Shown here piece by piece: positions 1-10,666 of a DNA stretch of 64,000 nt (position 1 is the stretch's first letter; each line of letters opens with the position of its first letter). Origin of the DNA: Triangularia verruculosa (taxonomy: Eukaryota > Ascomycota > Sordariomycetes > Sordariales > Podosporaceae); the NCBI GenBank assembly GCA_033296885.1, contig MU863904.1, positions 1-64,000 of the forward strand, read 5' to 3'. The notes beneath the pieces are model-generated. The model did not search any database and was not told where the DNA came from. It saw only the letters and a program-made list of their open reading frames with translations. The position numbers and the translations under genes are program-made.

Positions 1-508
1 GGTTGTTGAGGGTTTAGCGTGGGGAATTGCACTGGTAAGTTCAAGCCATGTGGTCCATTACCGTGGGTGGCCCATTTCCAGGTCATCCAACCTACGGCGT
101 TTTGCGGTCACACTTCTAAAGAGATAGTCTAAACCGAACTTCATCTCACTAGTTTATAATGGGTTTAAGGAGGCGTTCAATAAGGTGGTACCTAGTAGCC
201 TTAAATACACAAAGCCGGAAGCTTATTTAACTTACACGCTCGGATATGCAATACAAACGGTTATCCTAAGCTCAAAGGTACATTTTAACCTGTAACTCTA
301 TTAACGTGAATATCTCATGCCAGCTTGTACTTTTATGGACAATAATACCTTTCTTAGAGTACAATAATTCTCTTTCCAATCAGTGTTAACTATCATTGCA
401 TTCTTAAATAACCAACCGTATATTGTTGTAACAGATATCAACTAGCAAGAGAATACCGAATTTTTTATACTCAAGTGGGCCAATGTTATAGGGAAATTCT
501 GTCCAGGC
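1..508. other. AT-rich non-coding stretch at the left edge
   Basis: No reading frame of convincing length or composition is visible on either strand. The stretch is clearly more AT-rich than the genes that follow, which could reflect repeat-induced point mutation or simply 3' flanking DNA of the GNAT gene. No transposon ends or target-site duplications were seen. Confidence 0.4.
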
Positions 509-1132
509 CTAGATACCATCGTTGGTCCCCGTCCCCGTGGCAGGTTCAGTTGACTTCTGGTCCAGCAGACCCAACCAAGCGTAGATTGGCTTTGGGTGAG
601 CTTCATATCCAGGAATCTCCACCGTCTTGAGCTCCTTGAAACCAGCGTGCTCGAAAAACACCTTTCCCATGGGAGCGCCCGCAACACCCAAGCCAGTATC
701 ATCTTGCTTTGCTAAAGCAAGGAACCAGTTAGTGATGACGGTTGCATGTCCTCTGCGCCAATACGCCGGGTGGGTAACTATCATATCGATCACCATGCGT
801 CCTTTGAATGCCCTGTAGTGTATCAGTCCGGCTCGCCATAGTTGATCATGAAAAATAAATAATCATAACGCACGCAGCCTCCTCAGGATGAAGGGTGTCG
901 TCAAATATCTTGACCCCGACGGGATCTTTATCGCGCATCGAAACTGGATCGTCAATCTTCGGTGGCCCGTTCCCTATGGTAAGTAGAGAATGTAATGTTA
1001 GCGAGATTGCAGCTAGGAAACGGTACAGAGTAGAGTCGACACCATACCATCAGGTTGAAATTGTCCGTGGCGCTTGGAGCCAGGCAGCAAGGAAAAGCTG
1101 GCAAAGAAACCTTGGTATGAGATATTTCTCAT
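509..1132 (-). CDS. GNAT-family N-acetyltransferase, three exons
   Basis: Predicted acyl-CoA-dependent N-acetyltransferase; the acceptor substrate is unknown. I join exons 1048-1132, 874-973 and 509-812, with introns 974-1047 and 813-873, which gives an in-frame 162-residue product. The GNAT fold is supported by a beta-strand segment (MVIDMIVTHPAY) followed by the acetyl-CoA loop RRGHAT and helix, then the typical C-terminal pattern of a small-residue segment, KVFFEHAGFK and a final strand. The N-terminal exon (MRNISYQGFF start) is the least certain part; the protein is short for fungal relatives, so a further upstream exon is possible. The start lies 67 bp from the start of a possible divergent small gene. 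The family assignment is fairly secure; activity is inferred. Confidence 0.65.
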
Positions 1133-1199
1133 TGTTTTCGTTCTCCTTTCTAACCTAGAATATGTCCACGGGGGCTCTTTATCATTCTACCATGCACAG

Positions 1200-1533
1200 A
1201 TGAAGACAGTAAGTTCTTCCCATGCATTTTGCCAATACTTACCGACGATCAACACTAACATGCCGGTCTCAGAAAAACGGGCCATCCTGCTACTCACTCA
1301 CCCAAGAAATGATTGAGGAGTACAATTACTCGGCGCAAAATCTCCTCTACCACTTCTGTTCGATTCTGCGTGGAAGGATGGGGTTTCGAGCAGCCCGAGA
1401 TAACCGACAGGAAATGAAGGATCGGGAAGGTCTAGATGAAGCAGCTGCCCAGTACATCAGCAAGGCTCTGGATATATTGGCCAAAACTCGTCAGCTACGA
1501 ACCTCTTTTTCACCACAAAATCCCTGGTACTAA
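1200..1533 (+). CDS. Possible small two-exon gene, unknown function
   Basis: A three-codon first exon (1200-1208) followed by a GTAAGT donor and a CAG acceptor (intron 1209-1272) joins in frame to 1273-1533, giving 89 residues. The product looks helical and charged, with an amphipathic stretch from about residue 15 to 70 and clustered Glu/Lys/Arg. The frame stays open upstream of the ATG, so it could instead be the end of a longer gene that would overlap the first GNAT exon on the other strand. No domain is recognised. It could also be a decayed fragment. Confidence 0.3.
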
Positions 1534-2068
1534 TATAAATCACAGAACAGCCACAACAGGTGTCAGGCTCAGGCCTTGCTCCTGGCGACCTCCCACCCCC
1601 CAACGGGCGGTGGATCACTCAGCTGTTTGATCGGGCAGATTAGGTCACACTAATTGGTCAAGGAAACATGGTCTGTATTCAGTTCGGTGTGGTGATTAGG
1701 AAACCCTGGCACCGTTCCACCTTTTCATCAGAATGTGCATTTCTCGGGCGGGATAAGTGCGGGGGCAAGATAGTAAGCCTTGATTTATTGATTTGCCAAG
1801 ATTCCTGCCTACCAGTTAGATATGATCTTTCCTGGGACTTCCAATCCCATCGGACTCTTCAAGCCCTGGGCGTCGATCAATTGTGAGACTGGTTGCCTCA
1901 CCCATTCTATTGGCCCTCAAGTCTTGCACATTGGCGGTCGGGTGATAGGGAACCTGATGTGGAGGCGGGGTAATTGCTTGGGCAGAATGCTTTATAGTTA
2001 CTTGAGGCACCCCTGGTTTGTAATAGCGAGTCCTCGATCTGAACTACCTGGACACTCCTGAATCCGCA
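1534..2068. other. Intergenic, promoter side of the oxygenase gene
   Basis: Only short frames without protein-like character occur here. It presumably holds the promoter and 5' leader of the downstream oxygenase gene; no specific site could be identified. Confidence 0.4.
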
Positions 2069-3516
2069 ATGTCCTCCGCCAAGGTTCTTAACTTTGGCCC
2101 CCCCAAAACTGTCGTTCCCGATAAACCGGGAGACTTGCCCAGCCCTGCCTTAGCAAAATTCTTGCCAGTCGATGATTTCAGCAAGGATGACAAACTCGCA
2201 GAGTATCCTCATACGCTCTCGTCGGACCTCTGCTGGGGTTCGAACTCGTTCCCCCGTGGACCCAAGGACTATGTGGTCCAACTGACTCCAGAAGAAGTGA
2301 GGCATGTCAGCGAGGCGATCACCGCATTCAAGGGTATAGGGTCTTCTTAATCATATATCGTAGTAAAATGTGCTAACCTTAGCTACTTATACATAGCCCT
2401 CAACCTCGAAAACATTGCCCTGGTCAGCCGCGAAAACTTTCGCTTGCCATCGCCCCTCGCCAAAAAGCTGCGGGACATAAGTGACGAAGTCCACAATGGA
2501 CGTGGGTTTGTTGTCATTCGAGGCCTCAAGGCCAAACAGTGCACTTGCTCAGATGAGGATGGGGTCATTGCCTTCTTGGGCGTTATGAGCTACATCGGTG
2601 ATGTTCGATGTGCCAATAGCAACGGCATGGCTATGGGTGAGTGCCTACTTTACTGATAGGCCTGCTCGGCAAACTGTTAACCGACTTGAATTGGTCTCAG
2701 ACCACCTTCGCGATGCCATTCGGGATGAGAAGCCGAAGGGGCGCGAGCATGTCGAGCTCCACCCATCTAAGATGATGGCTCCGCTGGTAAGTCTTAAGGC
2801 ATCTAGTTTCGAATTTATGATGCTGATTATACTAACTCTACAGAAATTTCATGCCGATCGCAAATTTGCCGATATTCTCGCCCTTTTTGTCAAGTCCAAG
2901 GCGGCCAGTGGCGGCAAACAATATCTGTCTAGCGCCTGGACTGTGTACAACAAGATGAGAGAGTCTTACCCGGAAGACTTACGCATTTTGGTCAATGAGT
3001 TCCCGTGGCCCGGTGTGAAGTACGTTTTCTCTGTCCTCATCCGATGTTCAAGTGCTAAGTCATTGATTGTATTGTAATACATGTAGGGACGATCAGCCGC
3101 ACACCACCTATTCGCCAGTGTTTTTCTATAAGGATGGCCGCATCATTTGCCAGCTTGTCTACCGCATTTTTGAGGGGACCAACATCCTCAACAGCCGACA
3201 GTGGCACGCGCTCGATGTTCTCGAGGAGGTCGCTAACGGGGTGGCCATCGAGCTCGATGTGCGCGAGGGTGACATCCAGGTCATCAATAATCTCGGGCTC
3301 CTACACGCCCGCCGTGGCTGGATTGATCGCCCCGGAAAAGAGCGTTACTATTACCGGCTGGGCTTGCGCGATACCGAGCATGGCTGGCCCCGGCCTGATA
3401 ATTATGAGACAGTCTTTGATGACCGATATGGGGTCGTCCCGGAGGACCAGATTATTCCTATCACTGACTTTGATCCCTACGGGCTTACCAGCCTCGATGA
3501 CTCGGGACATGGTTGA
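2069..3516 (+). CDS. TauD/TfdA-like Fe(II)/2-oxoglutarate-dependent oxygenase
   Basis: Predicted non-haem iron dioxygenase of the TauD/clavaminate synthase-like superfamily, oxidising an unknown small molecule with 2-oxoglutarate and O2. Five exons (2069-2333, 2397-2636, 2701-2786, 2844-3019, 3087-3516) join in frame to 398 residues. The iron ligands are visible: a His-X-Asp pair at H200/D202 (KFHADRKFADIL) and a distal His near H329 (NNLGLLHARRGW). The segment SSAWTVYNKM after the HxD motif is typical of fungal members. There is no signal peptide, so the enzyme is probably cytosolic. It has no biosynthetic-cluster neighbours here, so the substrate cannot be inferred. The start is the first ATG giving the full N-terminus. 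Confidence 0.85.
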
Positions 3517-3945
3517 GACTGGACCTACTGGGGGCTATCTCCTTGCAAATTTGCTAATCTCTTTGTTATTCCATCTCGCTAGCGAATGGGATTTGGGGCA
3601 CATTTACGCACCTTATGATGACTTTTGAAAACATGTCCATTGCATACTTGTTTGTGTTCTGTGTCAATGTGATAAAAGCTTCATTTGATGGGCTACCTAC
3701 GCTGAAGACGGGCACTTCAAATGATCCTCATTAGTGGTTATTTCAATTTCCTCGCCACCCCTTAAGACGCATAGCTTTCAAAGGCAGCGGACAGCAGGCA
3801 GGCGCAGCCTGACAATAACATGGAGAAAGGGCATGCGATGCACCCCGAGGGCTTCAGAAAGTATACCTGTTAAGTGGGCCAGAACGATGTTCCCCAGACC
3901 GTTGGAATGTTACATAAGAGGTACGCTCTGGTTTCAAAGCTTCCC

Positions 3946-3981
3946 TCTTCTTGATGCCTCATAAATAAGGCATCAAGAAGA
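3946..3981. repeat. Perfect inverted repeat, 14-bp stem with 8-nt loop
   Basis: The arms 3946-3959 (TCTTCTTGATGCCT) and 3968-3981 are exact reverse complements around an AT-rich loop (CATAAATA). It is 430 bp past the oxygenase stop codon. It could be a 3' processing or termination structure, a recombination scar or chance. Confidence 0.85.
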
Positions 3982-4010
3982 CTTCCCATTTCAGGTGCCC
4001 AGACCTCTCT

Positions 4011-4064
4011 GAATTGATGCGCGCCATTGAATTGATGCGCGCCATTGCATTGATGTGCGCAATC
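4011..4064. repeat. 18-bp tandem repeat, three copies
   Basis: Two identical copies of GAATTGATGCGCGCCATT (4011-4028, 4029-4046) are followed by a third with four mismatches (4047-4064). It is a minisatellite-like array in non-coding DNA. The core TTGATG also occurs in the neighbouring hairpin arm. Confidence 0.85.
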
Positions 4065-4532
4065 GAGTGGATAGCTCATGGCAGAGCTCAGGGGACTCGG
4101 GGGTAAACCACAGCCAGCCGCGGATTAAGAGCGAGGTTATTCCTAGTCCAAGATGTTTCCCCAGATTTTAGAGGGTTCCACAAACGTTAAAAGTTTAATT
4201 GTTTTGCTCTGCCCAGGGCCAATTCACAAGGTTCCAGGGTTGTAAAAAGTTCAATGTCATGACTAACTCAGGGGTTTGCGCTCCCGGAAGCTCGAGCGGC
4301 AGACGGATCCAAAATATTGTGACTAACTAGTACCGACGAAATGGGTTATGGGGATCTGCGAGCTAACGCTAGCACCAACGCCCAGCTGGTCCTTCCTTGC
4401 CTTCGGCATCTGCCCGGATACATAAGGGAGAGCAGCAGAACAGAATGCCGCAGGACTCATTCTTTCGTTGTTCATCGTGCTACTAGGCCGAAACCATAAC
4501 GATTCTTGCGTGTCTCTGTTTCTCCAGCGACA

Positions 4533-5966
4533 ATGGCCGGTGAGGAGATCGAAGCTTTCACGCTTCTCGCGTTGGGCATGGTTATCATTGCTCTCCGGAT
4601 AGTCGTGCGCTGGAGAAGCGTTGGGCTGGCCAACCTCCAGCTCGACGACTACTTCATGGTACTCGCTGGTGTAGGTCGACACTCAGGTTCTTTGCAGTGA
4701 CCCAGCCTCGACTAATCTGCGACAGATCCTCTTCATAATCGACTTGATAGCGGCAATGCTCGTCGTGACCAAGGCCAATGGCCTGACCAACAGTTACATG
4801 ACCGACGAGCAGCGCGCCGCTCTTTCCCCCGACTCTCCGGAATACATGGACCGTGTCCTGGGATCCAAGATTCAGGTTATCGGCTGGAACGTCATGGTTG
4901 CCAGTCTTTGGTGCATCAAAGCCTCCGTCGCCATCTTCTACTCTCGCTTAACGTGCGTGCACCGATCTGCAAGTCTTCTTCCGTTTACATCGACTAATTT
5001 ACGAGACAGTGCTCAATTGGCGCACCTGCGACTGCGTGTCTATATTGCATATGCCTTGATCGGCGTGACTTGGCTAGTCACGACCCTACTTCTTCTCTTC
5101 GGGTGTCGGCCCATGTCAAAATACTGGCAGATCAACCCCGATCCCGGGGGTAGGTTCTCTCATTCTTCGACATCCCCGAGTGTTGACATTCGGTACTGAC
5201 CTCGCAGGTGTCTGCCAACCTACCAACGGCAAGCTCTACGTTTTCTCGGTCCTGATCCCGGATCTCGTCACAGACCTATACTTGCTGTCTATCCCTCTGC
5301 CGGTATGTCTTTATCCGAGCCTTTCCTTGCTGCCAGCCCTACTCACGTGTATTTCGAATAGCTTCTCTGGGCGGTGAATATCGGTATTAAGAAGAAGGTT
5401 TCTTTGGTACTCTTGTTCTCGATGGTCGTCTTCGTCATGATGGCTGCTATCATCCGTGGTGTCGTCATTCTTACGGTAAGATGGCCGGCCGCTATGCCCG
5501 CCTATCCAGCCCCGTCAGAGAAGAATCAAGCTGATATGTGTATCTCTTTTAGGCCGGTCCGGAAGGCGCTATTTCCGGCAGCCAATGGGCTATCCGTGAG
5601 GAGTTCGTCGCCCTTGTCGTCACTAACCTGCTCATACTGCAGGCGCCAATCCGAAACTTCTGCACCAAGATTGGTCTTGGTATGCTCTTCTCCACACGAC
5701 GCAACACCAGTAACAAGGCCTACGAAGGCAGAACAATCGGAGGTGGCTACCCACTCGAGACACCGACTGCCGGGACCAAGCCCGATGGCACGGTGGCTGC
5801 GTGGGACAGGGCCGCCTGGGACAGCGATGAGCAGATCTTATGCGAGAACGGCACGCAGAATAAAAACATCGTCGTGGCTCGGGAGGTCGCGGTCGAGTCT
5901 GAGTCCGGGTCGCTCAAGGAGCCAGGTGGATGGACTGTGTCAGTAGCGGCCCGGCCGAGACCATGA
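4533..5966 (+). CDS. Rhodopsin-like (SAT4/PTH11-type) seven-helix membrane protein
   Basis: Predicted plasma-membrane protein of the large fungal rhodopsin-domain family, which includes PTH11-like receptors; ligand and pathway are unknown. Six exons (4533-4670, 4726-4952, 5010-5149, 5208-5302, 5362-5475, 5553-5966) give 375 residues. Seven hydrophobic segments are visible, from LLALGMVIIALRIVV near the N-terminus to the last helix before GPEGAISGSQWAIREE. The extracellular loop after helix 2 (KANGLTNSYMTDEQ) and the Cys-containing loop CRPMSKYW...VCQPTNG match the family pattern. A hydrophilic C-terminal tail of about 110 residues follows. No CFEM domain is present. The ATG at 4533 is the first in frame; upstream there is only TTG. 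Confidence 0.8.
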
Positions 5967-6744
5967 GGAGTTTGATGCACATGATTTTGCGGGGTTTTAT
6001 TATCTAATATATGTCTTTCCAAGGCGGTTGCAGACCCGCCCTTCATAATTACTATCTTCTCCGAGGTCATTGTCTGGCCCTTCACCACAGGGCTGCCTCC
6101 GCGGACACCGCGCTCAGTTGAACCCTGGCAAGGCCGTCCGTCTTGATCTCCTTTGCCGAGTTTCTTCCTCCAACCGTGTCGATCTTCTCCGCAGCTGCAT
6201 CCGTGAATGCTGCCCCTGAAACATATGGAACGAGGTCTCCTTGGGGACCACTCCCTAGAGCTCAGGGCCGTTTTAGAAACCGAAGCTAAACCCCAAGCCG
6301 AAACTGGTGCCGTACCTAAAGCTGATTGAAGTCCGACGAAGGGTGGTATCATCTCATAAAGGTTGGCAGTTCTCAGTGCCATAAGTAGTAATAAGAAACT
6401 CTTAATAATCAGGCTATCTCGTTGAGCTCTTGCTCCATGGATAAACTCGAATTTTTAAGGCCTTTTGCCTGGGGTTCCAACCACCGCACTGTTTTGAACG
6501 TTTCGAAGACCAAGGAAGGAGCAGGCAGTCCTGTGCTCCTGCGCTCCTTCCTTGACGAAAGCAAGAACCACAACCTAAAAATTAGGGCTGATTCAAAATT
6601 TTCTTTCATTTATTTAGATTTCACCTCTTTTGTGTAGTCGTCCAGATCAGCAGGGCACACAGTCCTCTATTTCAACCACCCACTTCCGCCCACCCTTCCA
6701 TTTTCCGTCTCCTCTCTCCCCACAACAAAGTGGAAGTAGAGAAA
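5967..6744. other. Intergenic with decayed inverted repeat
   Basis: No gene is visible. It contains an imperfect long inverted repeat centred near 6532, listed separately. The stretch 6640-6744 is CT-rich with few G, as expected for the leader of the F-box gene. Confidence 0.45.
6511..6554. repeat. Hairpin with 12-bp perfect arms inside a longer imperfect inverted repeat
   Basis: Arms 6511-6522 (CAAGGAAGGAGC) and 6543-6554 are exact reverse complements. Pairing resumes further out (TTTCG at 6501-6505 with CGAAA at 6556-6560) and approximately between AT-rich segments near 6449-6460 and 6577-6590. This pattern suggests a decayed foldback or MITE-like element of about 150 bp; no target-site duplication was established. 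Confidence 0.6.
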
Positions 6745-8412
6745 ATGCCGACACTCGGGTCACTCCCGCGGGAGTTGACGGCGCACATCGTGTCGTTTCT
6801 CGCAGCTCCTTCGGACCCGAGAGCACCTCAAGATATCCCCAAACTGGCGCCATATTCCACAATCTCTCGCGACATTCAAGATTTGATCGAAGCGCAGACG
6901 TTCTCCGAAGTCACGGTCTATTCGATTTACGATCAGATGTACCGAACCGGGCAGCAAGGTCAACAAAAGACTGGGTTGAGTCTTCCCGAATTCGTCCGCT
7001 TGTTTGGAGGAAAGAACATCTACCGTCGAGGATTTCTCAAGACCTTGCGCCTCGTCGTCGTGTTACCAAGGGTGGACCAGCGGAGATTGCTGAGATTCCA
7101 AAATCATGAGGAAGCGAGACTCGACAACAAAGCGTATACGAAGGCGATATTGTGGCTCTTTCACAAGTTATCTCTCTGGGAATCCGAGCCGAAATTTGAG
7201 CTGTTATTAGAGACGTTGCAGCTGTCGCAAAAACGATCAGGGTACCTATGGACCCGGAGTGACTTCAAGATGCTGGGAGTTGATGAGACAGTGTTCATGA
7301 AGAGGACAAGAGGCGAGGGGTGGCTGCAGACAGTAGGGGTTGTCAAGAAACTGCAATTTGGCGAGAACAGTCTTTTCTGTGGGGGCTGGCCTGTTATGGA
7401 CCCCGGGGAATGGGGGTTGGGCATTTTGCTTGACGGGATAGACGACGAAGTTCTGGAAGATTTGAGTCTCACCTTCCATTCGCCGCCGAGGAGGTCTTTC
7501 GCTCGACGAAGGGCACACAGAGAAGGCATTACGCAGACACTACAACACCAAATCACATCGTTAACAGCGTTGACCAAGTTAAGAATTTGGTGGTCGGACC
7601 GTGATCCTATGAATCACAACTTCCGTCCTGGCAACTTTGTTGAGAATGGAGAAAAGGATAGATTCAGCTTGGCGCTGCGGAAGCTTTCTCATCTACCAGC
7701 GTTGCGAGAGCTAGTATTGGAAGGCAATTTGTGCCTTGGGACAGAGTTCTGGGATGAGCCTTCTGGACAGAAAAAGAATACGTGGCCGTCTCTAAAGACC
7801 CTCAAGATCGACATGAGTATGATCACACCGGATGGTCGGTGGCACTACGGAGGTGATCCGGAAAGCGAAAATCCTTTTGACGAGCCAGAGGACGATGATC
7901 CTAGCGACTGGGAGGACTCCGACTCAGATGGACCGGATGACGATTGGGATACTGAAGATACCCGTGCGGATCATGATTGGAACAAGGCAGACGGTGTTTT
8001 GCCGAATCACAAATTCCGCCACGAACCCGATGATGAGACGTTTGGGCCGTTCATGGCCGCTATGATTCGGGCGACCGCCCGAACAAGAATGCCTGCTTTG
8101 GAATCGATGGAGTTCAAGATTGCGGGCGGTACAGACGAGTCAGTGATGGAAGCCATTTACGCCGATACTACTCATACCATGCGTTCTCCTTGGGTCATCT
8201 ACGATGAAGAAGTTGCAAAATTTCATAATGGAGCTGCTCCTTTCAACAAACCGCGGTGGGCGCTCTACTTAGAACGCCTGGTTGGATACTGGAAGATTCT
8301 ATCGGAGATCACAGATGCTTTCACAGAGACTGTGGGCAAAGGATGCGTGCTCATTTGGCGAGATGAATGGATAAATGAGAGAAACGGGCTTTCCGAGACG
8401 GAGGTGATGTAA
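6745..8412 (+). CDS. F-box-like protein with acidic region
   Basis: Single-exon 555-residue protein. The N-terminus (LPRELTAHIVSFL, then KLAPYSTISRDIQDLIEAQTF) has the layout of a fungal F-box with its following linker, implying a substrate adaptor for an SCF ubiquitin ligase (family knowledge; binding not shown). A leucine-containing middle part (LPALRELVLEGNLCLG, WPSLKTLKID) may form a repeat-like scaffold. Around residues 370-430 there is a very acidic Asp/Glu/Ser/Trp-rich insertion, probably disordered, followed by a conserved-looking C-terminal part ending in WRDEW. The overall layout resembles proteins common as lineage-expanded families in Sordariomycetes. The true start is the ATG at 6745; the frame is open upstream only from a GTG. 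Confidence 0.75.
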   Translation: MPTLGSLPRELTAHIVSFLAAPSDPRAPQDIPKLAPYSTISRDIQDLIEAQTFSEVTVYSIYDQMYRTGQQGQQKTGLSLPEFVRLFGGKNIYRRGFLKTLRLVVVLPRVDQRRLLRFQNHEEARLDNKAYTKAILWLFHKLSLWESEPKFELLLETLQLSQKRSGYLWTRSDFKMLGVDETVFMKRTRGEGWLQTVGVVKKLQFGENSLFCGGWPVMDPGEWGLGILLDGIDDEVLEDLSLTFHSPPRRSFARRRAHREGITQTLQHQITSLTALTKLRIWWSDRDPMNHNFRPGNFVENGEKDRFSLALRKLSHLPALRELVLEGNLCLGTEFWDEPSGQKKNTWPSLKTLKIDMSMITPDGRWHYGGDPESENPFDEPEDDDPSDWEDSDSDGPDDDWDTEDTRADHDWNKADGVLPNHKFRHEPDDETFGPFMAAMIRATARTRMPALESMEFKIAGGTDESVMEAIYADTTHTMRSPWVIYDEEVAKFHNGAAPFNKPRWALYLERLVGYWKILSEITDAFTETVGKGCVLIWRDEWINERNGLSETEVM

Positions 8413-10666
8413 CTGGGAAGTGGACTGATCTGGGCTATCTTTGGCAGAGATGAATAGGGGTTATGGATGAGCTGTTTCCCGGGGATATCTCTCGGTCTGC
8501 ATGTTGGATGATGTAACTAGCTATGAGTCCTGTAGTTTAAGAAGATGCGACATAAAGGGTGGGCCATCAGACACTGAAAGGGCTCGACGATAAGTACGCG
8601 AGACTTCTAGATAGGAGAAAAATCATTGATTTCAGTATCTGCACTTCCTATTCAAAGCGCACTCGCTTCAGAAAAACAATCTTTTCAAGCCAGCTGAACA
8701 ACATCCCAAGCTTACGGCACTAACGGTGACCCCGAAAGACTCAGGAGTTTCCTTTACATCGTCAGCGCGCAATATTAATATGTAGATGATGATACCTCCC
8801 GGAAGCTCCGCATCGACCACTGCCTTCCCTCCTCCTTCGACAGCCCTCGTCAGTGTGGTCGTCACGGCGAGCAAGATCACTGCTCCAAACCCACAGTGAT
8901 TTCCATCAAAAGGTAAAAATGAGCAATGCTTGCAGGCATTACTCGCTTCAGCGGTATCTATATAGCAAGGGCCACTTGCGTTGCCGTCACAGTAGTGTGC
9001 GTGAATCTAGCAGCTTAAAACGCTTTCGTGCCCAACTATCAACCCTCTTCGCGTCAATCAAACTCGCCACATTGCTACCCATGATAATGACGAAACCGTG
9101 GGAACAGCTACGTTGAGGTCATCATTGCTGAGTATCTGGACAATGTCATGAGAGATTCGCTTTTAAACCGCCTCACCTACCTAGGTTTCCCAACCCACCC
9201 ATGTTTCCGACTTTGACTCGGTCCAGCTTGTTCGACAACTACCACAGTGGCATTCGTTTCGGACGACCTAGGCAGACAGCGGGGACCATGTGATTGCGGA
9301 AGAGATTCTGAAAAAGGCTTGCCATGAATGCTGGTAGTTGGCTGAGCAAATTCGTGGAATAGACAGTGTATTCGCACCGCACCCCCTGCCTCGGCGTTGT
9401 TTACCTCCGTCTCATGCCGAGATACAGGCGACAGGCTTCAGAATATATCGAAAAAAATAACTTTAAACGAGAGAGTCATCCCAGAATCTTGTCTTGGATG
9501 AGAGAGGAAAGACTTCCAAGGTTAGAAGAAAGTAAGAAGGCTTCTGAAGACACTTAGAAAAAGGGTTTAAATACAATCAGAATTTGAAAACACAACAGGT
9601 CGCAACTGAAGTGACGAGCTGCCTCGCAGCAGATCGCCTTGGGCAAATAAATGGTTGCAACGAGACTTCATCATAACAATAAATGTTTGAAAAATCGCAA
9701 AAGGCTCTGAATTCGAATACAAGCCCCCTAAAAAGACGGTAAAAGGCCTGTAGAGGGTTGTATCAAGTCTTAAAAAGCTAGTATCAGAAGTATCACAAGA
9801 ATCCCACACCTATCTAAGATATTGCACGGAAAAAATAAGAGTATCATAATCACAAAGGTAGATATCTCCCTAATGTATTGATTGTGCCTACTCCCGTCGA
9901 TAATCCTCCTATTCGACTTTTTGCTTCACCCTTCCCTCCCATATCTTGCAAGCCATTTCTATCCCAACCGGTTCACCCTCAAACCTAGGTACTCTTCCAT
10001 CAAATCCTTTCAACCCACCAAAGAAAAAACACCAAGCCTAACCCCCTCGCCCCCTTTTCTTGTTGTTGTTGTTGTTGTTGTCTGCTGCTGCCTGCTCAAC
10101 ATACAAAACAAACAACACAACTACCTCATATCCGCCACTCCCACAGAAAATAAAAGTTATTTGACGAATTAAGATATACACAATAGTAATAGTACAAGAC
10201 TATTTCTCAACAAGTGAAGAATCAGAAGTGAAAAAGAGGCGGACAAAGATGCCAAACAGAACAAGAAACCAGCTGTAACGAGAATTTGGGCCGCCCCTGA
10301 AAATGGCTGAAGAGAAGAAACAACGGGGCCACCCAGGGAAGAAGAGAAAGTGAAAAACACACAAAGGTAGGTAGCCGTGGCTCCCATCATACGCCTCAAA
10401 GGTAATAAACGCCCGAGTGACTTGAGGGAATAAAATAAAGAAGACAAACGCTGCCTCTGGGTAAATGTTGAGGAAGAATTCGATACCCGCATTGTTCATG
10501 ACTGCGTTGGAGTGTATATGGTTGTGGTGGTTGGCGTTCAAAGTTTGCAATATGTACGTTGGTCTTGCTTTGCCATGTTGCGTGTTGCACCCAGTCGTGA
10601 AAAGTGTCGTCGTATGATATGTACTGCCCAAGAAAGAAAAGGAAAATAAACAGCGATGGACACATC
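8413..10666. other. Long intergenic region between convergent genes
   Basis: This 2.25-kb gap lies between the 3' ends of the F-box and TBC genes. I see no convincing gene. A weak minus-strand frame at 8668-8880 is too short and isolated to call. A (TTG)n microsatellite lies at 10060-10081. The part near 10200-10666 is the expected 3' untranslated region of the TBC gene. Confidence 0.45.
10060..10081. repeat. (TTG)n microsatellite
   Basis: About seven consecutive TTG/TGT units followed by TGC units, in non-coding DNA downstream of the TBC gene. Confidence 0.85.

Larger units (their letters stand above)
3517..4532. other. Intergenic with hairpin and short tandem repeat
   Basis: This 1-kb gap has no credible gene on either strand. 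It contains a perfect 14-bp inverted repeat and, 29 bp beyond it, an 18-bp unit in three copies, listed separately. The last part is the presumed promoter of the membrane protein gene starting at 4533. Confidence 0.5.

Noticed and set aside
8668..8880. Minus-strand frame with a hydrophobic start, possibly a relic membrane protein
   Set aside because: It is only 70 codons, lacks a convincing ATG exon, and has no neighbouring exons that extend the similarity.
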